Assembly (NCBI RefSeq): GCF_002208115.1
Contig: NZ_CP020946.1
Coordinates: 3,658,001-3,722,000, forward strand
Direction: 5' to 3'
Length of the DNA stretch: 64,000 nucleotides
From: Bdellovibrio bacteriovorus
GTDB lineage: Bacteria > Bdellovibrionota > Bdellovibrionia > Bdellovibrionales > Bdellovibrionaceae
Below the pieces are notes generated by a model. The model was not told the origin of the DNA, did no database searches, and worked only from the letters and a program-made list of their open reading frames with translations. The position numbers were made by a program, and so were the translations under genes. Within the stretch, counting starts at the first letter, position 1. The number at the start of each line of letters is the position of its first letter. This document shows, piece after piece, positions 17,121-25,716 of this stretch.

Positions 17121-17909
17121 TTATTTAAGCAGCTTCTTGCGAATGCGGAAAAAGGCGATGTTCATGCAAATCCACGTCGCCACCAGCAGAATCAAAACGT
17201 GAATCAAAACCCACAAGGTCGGCCCCTGATGCAGCACTTCGCGCACGGCTGCCACCGCGTGTGTCAGCGGGAACAAGTACGCCACATAACGAAGCGCCGC
17301 CGGCAACTGATCCAGCGGGAAGTAAGTTCCACTCAGCAGACTCATAGGCACAATCAAACCTGAAGTGGAATAGATAAAGGAGTCATAGTTGCGCGCATAA
17401 GAAGTCAAAATCATTCCGATGCAGGAAAACAGTGCGCTCATCAGGAACAGAATCGGCAACGCCAGCAAAATACGATAAGAGTCAATCAAACCAAAGAACA
17501 AAGCCACAATCGTGACCCCGGTCACACCAAAGAAACCCTTGCTGGTCGCCCACAACAGTTCGCCCGCCACAATTTCTTCAGGTCCCACACGCGTCAGCAT
17601 GATTGTCGCGTAGGTTTTCTGATGAGTCAGCTTCGTGTAGTTCCCGTAAGTGCCTTCAAAGAACGCCACCATCATCGCTGTCGTGGACAACAACGCCGGG
17701 AAGAAGAATTCAATATAAGACATGCCACCCATGTTGTTCACAAAGGCGCCAAGACCAAATCCAATGGCTCCCAGATAGATCACTGGCTCCAGCACAATCC
17801 AGAACAGGGACACAAGCCAGGTCTTTTTAAAGTACATAAAATTGCGGGACCATACTTTCATGGCGCCGCTGTTCACTGTGGGAATGGTAAAGCAGTCTTT
17901 CAGCTTCAT
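17121..17909 (-). CDS. ABC-2 type transporter permease, NodJ-like
   Basis: 262 residues with six hydrophobic segments and the ABC-2 permease end signature (MSLLSGTYFPLDQLPAALRYVAYLFPLTHAVAAVREV). NodJ/DrrB-type permeases export oligosaccharides, lipids or drugs; the cargo is not evident. It overlaps the ATPase gene by one base (TAATG-type junction) and forms an exporter with it. It converges tail to tail with the DUF523 gene. Confidence 0.93.
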   Translation of the reverse strand: MKLKDCFTIPTVNSGAMKVWSRNFMYFKKTWLVSLFWIVLEPVIYLGAIGFGLGAFVNNMGGMSYIEFFFPALLSTTAMMVAFFEGTYGNYTKLTHQKTYATIMLTRVGPEEIVAGELLWATSKGFFGVTGVTIVALFFGLIDSYRILLALPILFLMSALFSCIGMILTSYARNYDSFIYSTSGLIVPMSLLSGTYFPLDQLPAALRYVAYLFPLTHAVAAVREVLHQGPTLWVLIHVLILLVATWICMNIAFFRIRKKLLK

Positions 17910-18835
17910 TATTCGTCCCTCAGTTGATGACCCGCAAGCTTCAAAAAGACGTCGTTCAACGTGGGCTTGCGGATAAAGATCTTGTCACTGGCAATCAGGT
18001 CCACCACGCGGCGGCCCTCCTGATTTTCCTTCACCAGAACAGACACGGTGTCTTTGATCACCTGATACGAGAACCCCTCAGCGCGCAAACGGCCCAGGTA
18101 ATAATTCAGATCCACCGGATTCGTGTCGAACTCCACCACTTCCTTGCCGATCAGCTCGCGAATCAGATCGCGGGGCTTACCGACGGTCAGAATGCGGCCG
18201 CCATCGATGATCGCCACACGATCACACATTTGCTCGGCTTCTTCCATATAGTGGGTGGTCAGCACCAAAGTGCTTTTCTCAGATTTTAGATGCTTGAAGA
18301 AGTCCCAGATCCAAACTCGCGCCTGCGGATCAAGACCTGTGGTCGGTTCATCCAGAAAAACCACTTCCGGAGAATTAATCAGGCCACGAGCAATCGCCAG
18401 ACGGCGCTTCATGCCCCCGCTCAGCGTTTCCACCGAGCGGTCCTGGTATTCTTCCAGCTTCATCAGACGCAGCAAGGCCTGGGCACGAAGATCGGCCTCA
18501 GCAACAGGGATATTATGAAAGCTTGCATAGACGAGAAGATTTTCAAGGACTGTGAAGTCAGGATCAAGGCCGTCCTCTTGCGGGACGACCCCTATGCGAG
18601 ATTTGATCTCGCGGAAATTCTTTTTTACGTTCAGGCCGAGAACATAAAGTTCCCCGCTTGAAACCAGGGCTGAGCAATACATCATTTTCATGGTTGTAGA
18701 TTTGCCAGCCCCGTTTGGACCAAGAAGCCCGAAACATTCGCCTTTGTAAATTTCAAGATTGATTCCGTCTACGGCGATCTTGTCGTCGTACTTCTTTGTC
18801 AGATCTTTTATTTCAATGGCGACGTTCGTACTCAT
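17909..18835 (-). CDS. ABC transporter ATP-binding protein, NodI/DrrA-like
   Basis: 308 residues. The order is Walker A GPNGAGKST (about 39-47), Q-loop VVPQEDGLDPD, signature LSGGMKRRLAIARGL, Walker B VVFLDEPTTGLDP and switch His TTHYMEEAEQ, then a C-terminal DrrA-type extension. It powers the neighbouring ABC-2 permease. It starts at the last base of typA (overlapping stop/start), so it is probably expressed from the typA promoter. Confidence 0.95.
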   Translation of the reverse strand: MSTNVAIEIKDLTKKYDDKIAVDGINLEIYKGECFGLLGPNGAGKSTTMKMMYCSALVSSGELYVLGLNVKKNFREIKSRIGVVPQEDGLDPDFTVLENLLVYASFHNIPVAEADLRAQALLRLMKLEEYQDRSVETLSGGMKRRLAIARGLINSPEVVFLDEPTTGLDPQARVWIWDFFKHLKSEKSTLVLTTHYMEEAEQMCDRVAIIDGGRILTVGKPRDLIRELIGKEVVEFDTNPVDLNYYLGRLRAEGFSYQVIKDTVSVLVKENQEGRRVVDLIASDKIFIRKPTLNDVFLKLAGHQLRDE

Positions 18836-20649
18836 TATTCCTTCGCTGCTTTTGCACGTTTGTGCGGATCAAGTTCACGCAAACGAAGACGGATGTGCTT
18901 CGGCGTCACTTCGATCAGCTCAGATTCTTTGATCCATTCCATCGCTCTTTCCAAAGTGAATTTTTTCACCGGAACCAGACGGATAGCTTCATCAGAACCC
19001 GAAGCACGTACGTTTGACAATTTCTTTTCACGAGTGATGTTCACTTCTAGATCATTTTCCTTGGCGTGTTCACCAACGATCATGCCTTCGTACACTTCAT
19101 CACCGTGCTCAACCATCATGACACCACGCTCTTGAAGATTCCAGATCGCGTAGGATGTCGCAGTACCTTTACGGTCAGAAATCATCGCACCATTCAAACG
19201 GTGTTCGATTTCACCACGATAGTCATCCCAACCGTCAAATTGGGTGTTCAGCAAACCGGTACCACGAGTGTCCGTCAGGAACTCAGAACGGTAACCGATC
19301 AAACCACGGGAAGGAATACGGAACTCCAGACGAGTACGGCCGGAACCCTTTTGAACCATGTTAGTCATCACACCTTTGCGTTTACCCAACTTTTCAGTCA
19401 CGGCACCAACGTAAGCATCTTCGATATCGATAACCGCGATCTCCATTGGTTCCATTTTCTTGCCGTTTTCCTCTTTGAAGACAACAGTCGGTTTGGAAAC
19501 CAGAAGCTCGAAGTTTTCACGGCGCATTTGTTCGATCAAAACGCCCAACTGAAGCTCACCACGACCCACAACTTTGAACGCATCTGTAGAGTCCGTTTTT
19601 TCCACGCGGATAGCCACGTTGTACAACAACTCTCTGTCCAGACGGTCGATGATTTTACGGGAAGTCACGTTCTTACCATCAAGGCCGGCGAAAGGACCGT
19701 TGTTGACAGAGAAGACCATGCCCACTGTCGGCTCTTCAACGCGGATACGCGGAAGTGGACGAGGATCCAAAACAGAAGTGATGGTGTCACCGATAGTGAA
19801 ATCTTCCATACCCGCGATAACAACCATGTCACCCGCGCCAACTTCCTGAGCAGGAACCTGGGAGTTCACTTTGTACTGGAACAATGCGGATACTTTAACT
19901 TTCTTCTGAGCGTTCGCCTGAACGCAAAGAACTTCGTCACCCACTTTGATGGTACCGGCTCTCATACGACCGATCGCCAGACGACCTACGTAGTCATTGT
20001 AAGAGATGTTGGAAACCATAACCTGAAGTGGAGCGTTTTCTTCGATAGTTGGAGGCGGAACCAGGTTTACGATTGCATCGTAAAGAACTTCCAGGGAACC
20101 AGTGTTAACCGCTGGATCCAAAGTCGCCATACCTTCACGCGCGATAGCGTAAACAGTGTGGAAATCACATTGTTCTTCAGTTGCATCAAGGTCGATGAAC
20201 AAGTCGAACAATTCGTTATGAACTTCCTGAATACGAGCATCAGAACGGTCAATTTTGTTGATACAAACGATAACTTTTTTGCCGCCCTCAAGAGCTTTTT
20301 TCAAAACGAAACGAGTCTGTGGCAATGGACCTTCGGAAGCATCGCAAAGAAGGATACAACCATCAACCATGTTCAGGATACGCTCAACCTCGCCGCCGAA
20401 GTCACTGTGCCCCGGTGTATCGACGATATTAACTTTGATATCTTTGTACATGAAGGAGGCGTTCTTTGCCGCGATCGTGATCCCACGCTCTCTCTCAAGA
20501 TCCATGGAGTCCATCAGGCGCTCTTCAACGTGCTCATTGTCACGGAAAGTACCTGCTTGTTTAATCAAGTGGTCAACCAGTGTCGTCTTACCGTGGTCGA
20601 CGTGCGCGATGATCGCGATATTTCTAATTTTCTTCGGATCTTGAATCAT
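18835..20649 (-). CDS. typA: Translational GTPase TypA/BipA
   Basis: 604 residues, the family's usual length. G motifs are AHVDHGKTT (about 15), RGITI, DTPGHSDFGGEV, NKIDRSDAR and SEGPLPQTRFV. Domain II, the EF-G-like domains III and V, and the unique BipA C-terminal domain follow (GTATSYAIWNLQERG, PIRLRLRELDPHKRAKA-like end). It is a ribosome-associated GTPase for 50S assembly and stress adaptation. GAAGGG lies 5 nt before the ATG. A perfect TTGACA at 20742-20747 upstream may be a -35, with a weak -10. The ABC exporter genes follow in the same operon. Confidence 0.97.
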   Translation of the reverse strand: MIQDPKKIRNIAIIAHVDHGKTTLVDHLIKQAGTFRDNEHVEERLMDSMDLERERGITIAAKNASFMYKDIKVNIVDTPGHSDFGGEVERILNMVDGCILLCDASEGPLPQTRFVLKKALEGGKKVIVCINKIDRSDARIQEVHNELFDLFIDLDATEEQCDFHTVYAIAREGMATLDPAVNTGSLEVLYDAIVNLVPPPTIEENAPLQVMVSNISYNDYVGRLAIGRMRAGTIKVGDEVLCVQANAQKKVKVSALFQYKVNSQVPAQEVGAGDMVVIAGMEDFTIGDTITSVLDPRPLPRIRVEEPTVGMVFSVNNGPFAGLDGKNVTSRKIIDRLDRELLYNVAIRVEKTDSTDAFKVVGRGELQLGVLIEQMRRENFELLVSKPTVVFKEENGKKMEPMEIAVIDIEDAYVGAVTEKLGKRKGVMTNMVQKGSGRTRLEFRIPSRGLIGYRSEFLTDTRGTGLLNTQFDGWDDYRGEIEHRLNGAMISDRKGTATSYAIWNLQERGVMMVEHGDEVYEGMIVGEHAKENDLEVNITREKKLSNVRASGSDEAIRLVPVKKFTLERAMEWIKESELIEVTPKHIRLRLRELDPHKRAKAAKE

Positions 20650-20771
20650 ATTTACCCTTCGTTATGAAACTCTCTAAAAACAAAACACTTAAAACCACTT
20701 AAAACTTAAACTAAAATCAAAACAAATGCTCGTCAGGCTCTTGTCAAAACGCCATCAGAGGCCCCTGCAGT

Positions 20772-20791
20772 TCACGGTTTATTAACCGTGA
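20772..20791. other. Hairpin over the dusB stop codon
   Basis: An 8-bp perfect stem (TCACGGTT/AACCGTGA) with a 4-nt TATT loop contains the dusB stop codon. No T-run follows on the minus strand, so it is not a standard terminator. It may be mRNA structure between dusB and typA. Confidence 0.5.
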
Positions 20792-21795
20792 CCGCCCATT
20801 AAGAAATCTTCCTGACTGGTGTCTTCTTGTTCTACATTTCCAATACTTGCGAAAAACTCATTCGCTAAGGCCATGATCTCGTCATTGCTTTTGGACTGGA
20901 ATAGATTCTTACGGAATTGAGCCGCTCCAGAATACCCTGTTGAGAACCAAGCTGCAAACTTTCTGAGCTGGATCCCGGTGATGTGCTCATCACAATGCGC
21001 CACGATCTCTTTTTGCAGACCCTGGAACAGACTCACATAATCCCTCTTCACGTCCTTAATCGGCTCGCCTCGCCACAAGGACAGGGCATCCATGAAGATA
21101 AACGGGTTTTTAAGGCACCCACGGCCGATCATCACCCCGTCACAACCGGACTGCTGCAGTCTTAAATTGGCCTGACGAGGAGTGAGGATGTCTCCGTTTC
21201 CAAGAATGGGAATCTTGGTATTGGCTTTAACATCCGCGATGAAGTCCCAGTCCGCAAGTCCGGTATAGGCCTGCGCACGGGTGCGCCCGTGGATCGCAAC
21301 CCAGGAAACCCCTTCGTTGTAGGCAATATTACAAATTTCAGTGGCGTTGCGGGAATTCGCATCCCAGCCCGTGCGGATCTTGATTGTCAGAGGAATTTTA
21401 ATCGCCGCTTTGACAGTGGAAACCATCTTTTGCACGGCCGCCGGGTCTTTCAGGATCGCGGAACCCGCCCCCTTTTTCACGACCTTCGGAACAGGACAAC
21501 CAAAGTTCAGATCGACAAAGTCACAACCATCCGCCTCGGCCACCTGGGCGGCGCGGGCCACGATCTCGGGCTCTTCACCAAAAAGCTGGATGCCGATGGG
21601 GCGCTGAGATTCATCAAAGCTCATCAGCTTCAAAGTGCGATCGGACTTGTATTCAATACCACTGGCACTGACAAGTTCGGTGACGACAACACTGGCATCT
21701 AATTTTTTGATAAAGGTGCGAAAAGCGTGATCCGTGATCCCGGCCATAGGGGCAAGGACAAAGGGATTTGTCTTTAAGGCTTCAACTGGATTCAT
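20782..21795 (-). CDS. dusB: tRNA-dihydrouridine synthase DusB
   Basis: 337 residues with the Dus family signatures LAPMAGITDHAFR (about 15), VDLNFGCPVPKVVKKGAGSAIL with the catalytic Cys, IKIRTGWD, VSWVAIHGRTRAQAYTG and ILGNGDILTPRQA. It uses FMN to reduce uridine to dihydrouridine in the tRNA D-loop. The length and the FGCPV/K.GAGSA arrangement fit DusB. It lies upstream of typA on the same strand with about 130 bp between, which contains a hairpin over the dusB stop. Confidence 0.95.
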   Translation of the reverse strand: MNPVEALKTNPFVLAPMAGITDHAFRTFIKKLDASVVVTELVSASGIEYKSDRTLKLMSFDESQRPIGIQLFGEEPEIVARAAQVAEADGCDFVDLNFGCPVPKVVKKGAGSAILKDPAAVQKMVSTVKAAIKIPLTIKIRTGWDANSRNATEICNIAYNEGVSWVAIHGRTRAQAYTGLADWDFIADVKANTKIPILGNGDILTPRQANLRLQQSGCDGVMIGRGCLKNPFIFMDALSLWRGEPIKDVKRDYVSLFQGLQKEIVAHCDEHITGIQLRKFAAWFSTGYSGAAQFRKNLFQSKSNDEIMALANEFFASIGNVEQEDTSQEDFLMGGHG

Positions 21796-21961
21796 AGGGG
21801 AAGCGATATATCAAAATCCCCATTCTATGGATAGGGAAAACCACCGAATAAACAAAAGAAATCGAGAGCTTATAGGTTTTTCAGGCCCGATGACCACGGG
21901 CTTTACGGGGAAAGCGCCTTCTGAAAGACCGTCTATTCGATTGAGGTGGTTTTAAGCCAAA

Positions 21962-21990
21962 GAAAAAGGGCCCCAATGGACCCCTTTGTT
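21962..21990 (-). terminator. Likely terminator after the nitroreductase gene
   Basis: On the minus strand an AAAGGGG...CCCTTTTT imperfect hairpin is followed by a T-rich run, about 40 bp past the stop of the nitroreductase gene. The remaining 21796-21960 holds no gene that I can support. Confidence 0.6.
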
Positions 21991-22027
21991 CATGCAAAAC
22001 CAAATAATTTTATGCACTTAACTTACT

Positions 22028-22627
22028 TTATTCAAACCAAGTTACGCGGCCCTCAGTTTGGCGGGGGGCTTTGGGGGGATTGTGATCCGGGTATCCCATC
22101 ACCATCGCACACAAAAGTTCCAGCTCCCCTCGCTGGTATTCCGGAAGTTTATCCACACCCAGGAACTGATCGACCTCTTCCTTGATCTCTAGTGGAGCGC
22201 CCATCGTGCAACTGCCAAGGCCTTCCACCAGACACGCCAGATTCATGTTTTCCACCGCCATGTACACCGAACCAATGCTGGTGTGATAGCGCTCTTCAGA
22301 GTCATTATGGGAATACGCAAACACAATCACCGGCGCATCGCCGAGTGTGTAGAAGAATCTTTCTGTGAAATCATAAAGCGACGGCTTCAGTCTTTGCGAC
22401 AAAATGTCTTTGATGCCCAGCCAGGATTTTTGCGAATACTTCAAATACTCGTCGCGCTTTTTTCCCATCACAACAAAGAAGCGCCAGTTCTGACGATTCT
22501 TTCCCGACGGCGCCTGCATTCCCGCCGCCAATACTCGCTCGATCACGTCTTTTGGAACCGGCTCGGCCTTGTACTTGCGAATGGACTTTCTGGATTCCAG
22601 CAACTTGTAAAATTCATTCTTTTCCAT
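22028..22627 (-). CDS. Nitroreductase-family FMN oxidoreductase
   Basis: 199 residues with the nitroreductase fold signatures: SRKSIRKYKAEPVPKDVIERVLAAGMQAPSGKNRQNWRF at residues 12-50, and the FMN-contacting C-terminal half with GSVYMAVENMNLACLVEGLGSC. It reduces nitro compounds or quinones with NAD(P)H; the physiological substrate is not deducible. It is a single gene with its own apparent terminator, downstream of the aspartokinase gene on the same strand (about 50 bp gap). Confidence 0.92.
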   Translation of the reverse strand: MEKNEFYKLLESRKSIRKYKAEPVPKDVIERVLAAGMQAPSGKNRQNWRFFVVMGKKRDEYLKYSQKSWLGIKDILSQRLKPSLYDFTERFFYTLGDAPVIVFAYSHNDSEERYHTSIGSVYMAVENMNLACLVEGLGSCTMGAPLEIKEEVDQFLGVDKLPEYQRGELELLCAMVMGYPDHNPPKAPRQTEGRVTWFE

Positions 22628-22675
22628 TCGTAAATCTCCTTACGCGACGCTTCGGAAAAAGTAAGCAGGTACCTT

Positions 22676-24058
22676 TTAGGCCATTTCTTCGATGCCGGCT
22701 TCGATGAAACAAGCATGCAGGCGTTTAATGGCTTCGGGGCCCTGTTCGTCAGCCACCAGGAAGCAGAAGTTGTGTTTGCTGGCGCCCAGACAGATCATGC
22801 GCACATTGATGTCCGGAATGGCTTCGAAAATTCTTTTTCCCAAGCCCGGCGTGTGGTTGATGTTGTTTCCGATCAAAGAAATCAGCGCCAGGTTTTCTTC
22901 GACCTGAACATCCGCAATCTGGGACAGATCCTTGATCAGATTTTTGTTCAGCAAAGTCGAGTCATCCAAAGTCACGCTGACTGAAATCTCAGAAGTCGTA
23001 ATTGCATCAATACTGACTTTGTGATCATTGAAGATTTTGAAAATCTGGAACAGGAAGCCATGCGCGTACAGCATTTCCGGAGTGGAAAGGGTTACGAGCA
23101 CCTGCTTTTTTCGAAGCGCCATCGCACGAATCAGCGGGTGATCTTCCACATCCATGCGCACCCAGGTGCCACGGGCTTCAGCATCAAAGCTCGAGCCCAC
23201 AAAGACCGGAATATTTTTACGAATTGCCGGCAGCAATGTCGCCGGATGCAAAACTTTCGCGCCAAAAGTGGCAAGTTCGGAAGCTTCTTTGAATGAAATC
23301 TCGCTGATAGGCTGCGCCTTCGGACACAGGCGCGGATCGGTCGTTGCAATCCCCGCCACATCTGTCCAGATTTCCAAAACATCAGCAGACACACCTTCCG
23401 CCAAAATCGCTGCCGAATAATCACTGCCACCGCGACCCAACGTTGTGGTGATACCCTCTTCGGTCATGCCGATGTAACCTTGCGTGCACACGACTTTCTT
23501 TCCATCGCGCAGGAAAGAAAGATTCTTTTGGCAAAGGCTGGCCACCTCGTTTGTAAGTGGCTTGGCTTTACCGAACTGATCATCCGTGCGCAGAACTGTC
23601 CGCACATCCAGAAGTTCCGCGGATTTTGTGGAGTTATGTTTTTTTAGAACCTGAGACATCGCTTCGGTGAAAAGCACGGAAGACATTCTTTCACCCAGAC
23701 TCATCAGGGTGTCCATGGCTTTGACAGAGCAGTCTTTCAAAAGGTGCACACCTTTTGCCAAAGAGCTCATTTCTTCAAACAAAGAATCCAATTTCACTTT
23801 GGCATCGGCAGGCAGCTTCAGATCCTGGGCGATCTTGTTGTGTTTATCCTGAATCTTGGAAAGGATTTTTTCTGATTCCGGCCAAGCCTGGGATTCAGCC
23901 GTTTTGCCAAGAGCAATCAGATCGTTGGTGGTGCCGGAGGTGGCAGACACTACCACCAGGCCTGAACCCTGACGGAAGCTGACTTCCGCACTGCGAAGCA
24001 TACAGTCTGCATCTCCCATGGAGGTGCCGCCAAATTTAGAAACTACCAGTTTTGCCAC
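22676..24058 (-). CDS. lysC: Aspartate kinase (monofunctional)
   Basis: 460 residues. The kinase N-terminus is KFGGTSMGDAD, with SATSGTTNDLIALG, TLGRGGSDYSAAI and WTDVAGIATTDPR. The C-terminus has tandem ACT domains (about 315-460) for feedback control. It makes aspartyl-phosphate for lysine, diaminopimelate, threonine and methionine. I choose GTG at 24058 (MAKLVVSKFGGTS) because AAGGAG lies 5 nt upstream. The GTG at 24064 would overlap that ribosome site. It has no homoserine dehydrogenase domain. It is divergent from the next gene. Confidence 0.95.
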   Translation of the reverse strand: MAKLVVSKFGGTSMGDADCMLRSAEVSFRQGSGLVVVSATSGTTNDLIALGKTAESQAWPESEKILSKIQDKHNKIAQDLKLPADAKVKLDSLFEEMSSLAKGVHLLKDCSVKAMDTLMSLGERMSSVLFTEAMSQVLKKHNSTKSAELLDVRTVLRTDDQFGKAKPLTNEVASLCQKNLSFLRDGKKVVCTQGYIGMTEEGITTTLGRGGSDYSAAILAEGVSADVLEIWTDVAGIATTDPRLCPKAQPISEISFKEASELATFGAKVLHPATLLPAIRKNIPVFVGSSFDAEARGTWVRMDVEDHPLIRAMALRKKQVLVTLSTPEMLYAHGFLFQIFKIFNDHKVSIDAITTSEISVSVTLDDSTLLNKNLIKDLSQIADVQVEENLALISLIGNNINHTPGLGKRIFEAIPDINVRMICLGASKHNFCFLVADEQGPEAIKRLHACFIEAGIEEMA

Positions 24059-24142
24059 ATGCACTCCTTGGCCCTTGGGCCAGGGAATATCCTAATGCGG
24101 TTATGCTTTTTCATTCAACGACTTTTATGGCAGACTTTCCCT

Positions 24143-24637
24143 ATGAACGCGACCACCTCTGATACCACATTCAAGAACAAAGAAATCATCCTTATGGGAG
24201 CCCTTGCCTTGATTGCCATGGCTTTGACCGTGGTGGCCGTGGTCCCTTCCCTGCGCGGAAAAGTCAAAGATGCTTTTTTAAGTTCAGAGCGCAAGATCGT
24301 CGCCAAAGTGGACGGCACCCTGGGCCCGGACGGCCCCAAAGTGGTGGTTCTTAAAATCCAAAGCCGCAACAGCTTAAACTTGGAAGTCTATGATGCCGCC
24401 GCCGAAGGATTGACCTTGATGGCAAGACTGCCGCTGTATGAAACCCGTGACGGGTTTGTGCTGGTTCAGGGAAATGCCACGAATCTGGCACTGACAGATG
24501 TGGACAAGGACGGGACTTTTGAGATTGTGGCACCAACTTATGATGAGCAAATGGTGCCTAGATTAAATATCTTCCGTTACAACCCGCATACGAAATCTTT
24601 CGACCGGGCGACAGCTCCCGAGGGCTTTGAGCCCTAG
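24143..24637 (+). CDS. Membrane-anchored protein with a VCBS/FG-GAP-like motif, unknown function
   Basis: 164 residues from ATG 24143. The N-terminus is hydrophilic, then one transmembrane helix (IILMGALALIAMALTVVAVV, about 19-38). The outer part has the repeat-like stretch LALTDVDKDGTFEIVAPTYDEQMVPRLNIFRYN, which resembles the calcium-binding DxDxDG of FG-GAP/VCBS repeats. Only one repeat is clear. It is not otherwise recognised. It overlaps the convergent mltG end by 4 bp and is divergent from lysC. Confidence 0.8.
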   Translation: MNATTSDTTFKNKEIILMGALALIAMALTVVAVVPSLRGKVKDAFLSSERKIVAKVDGTLGPDGPKVVVLKIQSRNSLNLEVYDAAAEGLTLMARLPLYETRDGFVLVQGNATNLALTDVDKDGTFEIVAPTYDEQMVPRLNIFRYNPHTKSFDRATAPEGFEP

Positions 24638-25716
24638 TTTTTATCCGGAGTGGTCGGGCGTTTTTGCAGGTCTCTCCAGGATTTTCCTTCACGCGCTTTA
24701 CGATCCAACTGGAATTTTTGAACCGCACGCTGATGACCTTTGTAGTCTTCAGAAAACACATGGGTCCCGTCATTCTGACTGACAAAGAACAAATACTGGC
24801 TTTCCTGAGGCTTGACCGCCGCCAAAATCGCTTCACGCCCCGGGTTCGCAATCGGCCCCGGAGGCAATCCATAGATCACATAGGTGTTATAACGAGTGGG
24901 CGTTTGCAGATCGGCGCGCGTGATGTTGATCACGATTTTACCCAATGCCTCGGCTTTTCCGTAAATGACTGTCGGGTCTGTTTGCAAGCGCATTTTCTTC
25001 GCCAGACGGTTGTGGAAAACAGAAGAAATTAAAGGCCTTTCTTCCGGCGCACCCGTTTCTTTTTCGATGATGCTTGCCAACGTCACTACTTGATTGCGGG
25101 TCATGGATTTGATTTCAGCCTGAGCCATCACCTCGTTATAAACGTACAAGAAACGCTTCACCATGTTTGAAATCAGCGTTTTGGTGTCCGTGTATTTGGT
25201 CAGCATGTAGGTTTCCGGGAACAGATAACCTTCCAGACTGTCAGCCTTTTCACCCAGCAAACTTTGAATCAAAGCCGGGTCACGCACCAAAGCCATGAAG
25301 CTTTCGGCCGTGCCGAAGCCCTGCTTTTCGTAAAGTTCGGCAATCTCGTAAGTGCTCAGGCCCTCACTGACCGTGAAGCTTCGGGCGATGCTTTTCCCGG
25401 ATGTGATGGCCTCAAGGACTTCAGCCGGAATCATGTTCGTGCGAAGAAGGTATTCACCGACTTTGATTTTGGAACGATCCCCTTTAAAGCGGGCAAAAAG
25501 ATTAAAGAACGTGGCGTTTTTCACCAGGCCCTTTTCTTCAAGCTCTTTGGCAATCGTGGCAAAGCCTTTTCCCGGAGTGACTTCGTAAACCACATCCTGA
25601 GCCACATCGCTGGGACGGGAGTTGGTAAACTGATAGGCCAAATAGGCCACGCCGCCACCGACAGAGGCCAAAAGGATCACCACCGCAAGAATCAAAACCA
25701 AAATCGTTTTCTTCAT
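24634..25716 (-). CDS. mltG: Endolytic peptidoglycan transglycosylase MltG (YceG-like)
   Basis: 360 residues. An N-terminal membrane anchor (about 5-27) is followed by a LysM-like region (YEVTPGKGFATIAKELEEKG) and the catalytic domain with ASIIEKET, placing the catalytic Glu at about 218, then LQTDPTVIYG and YNTYVIYGLPPGPIANPG. It cuts nascent glycan strands at the inner membrane and sets strand length. It overlaps the astD stop by one base, so it is the last gene of the amino-acid catabolic operon, an unexpected partner. Confidence 0.96.
   Translation of the reverse strand: MKKTILVLILAVVILLASVGGGVAYLAYQFTNSRPSDVAQDVVYEVTPGKGFATIAKELEEKGLVKNATFFNLFARFKGDRSKIKVGEYLLRTNMIPAEVLEAITSGKSIARSFTVSEGLSTYEIAELYEKQGFGTAESFMALVRDPALIQSLLGEKADSLEGYLFPETYMLTKYTDTKTLISNMVKRFLYVYNEVMAQAEIKSMTRNQVVTLASIIEKETGAPEERPLISSVFHNRLAKKMRLQTDPTVIYGKAEALGKIVINITRADLQTPTRYNTYVIYGLPPGPIANPGREAILAAVKPQESQYLFFVSQNDGTHVFSEDYKGHQRAVQKFQLDRKAREGKSWRDLQKRPTTPDKN

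Noticed and set aside
19066-20667. A 533-codon open frame opposite typA
   Set aside because: It is the antisense of a highly conserved gene and is rich in His, Phe and Asn from reverse-reading common codons. There is no ribosome site, and typA explains the sequence fully.
21734-21955. A 73-codon plus-strand frame upstream of dusB
   Set aside because: It overlaps the dusB start on the other strand and lacks any Shine-Dalgarno or domain.
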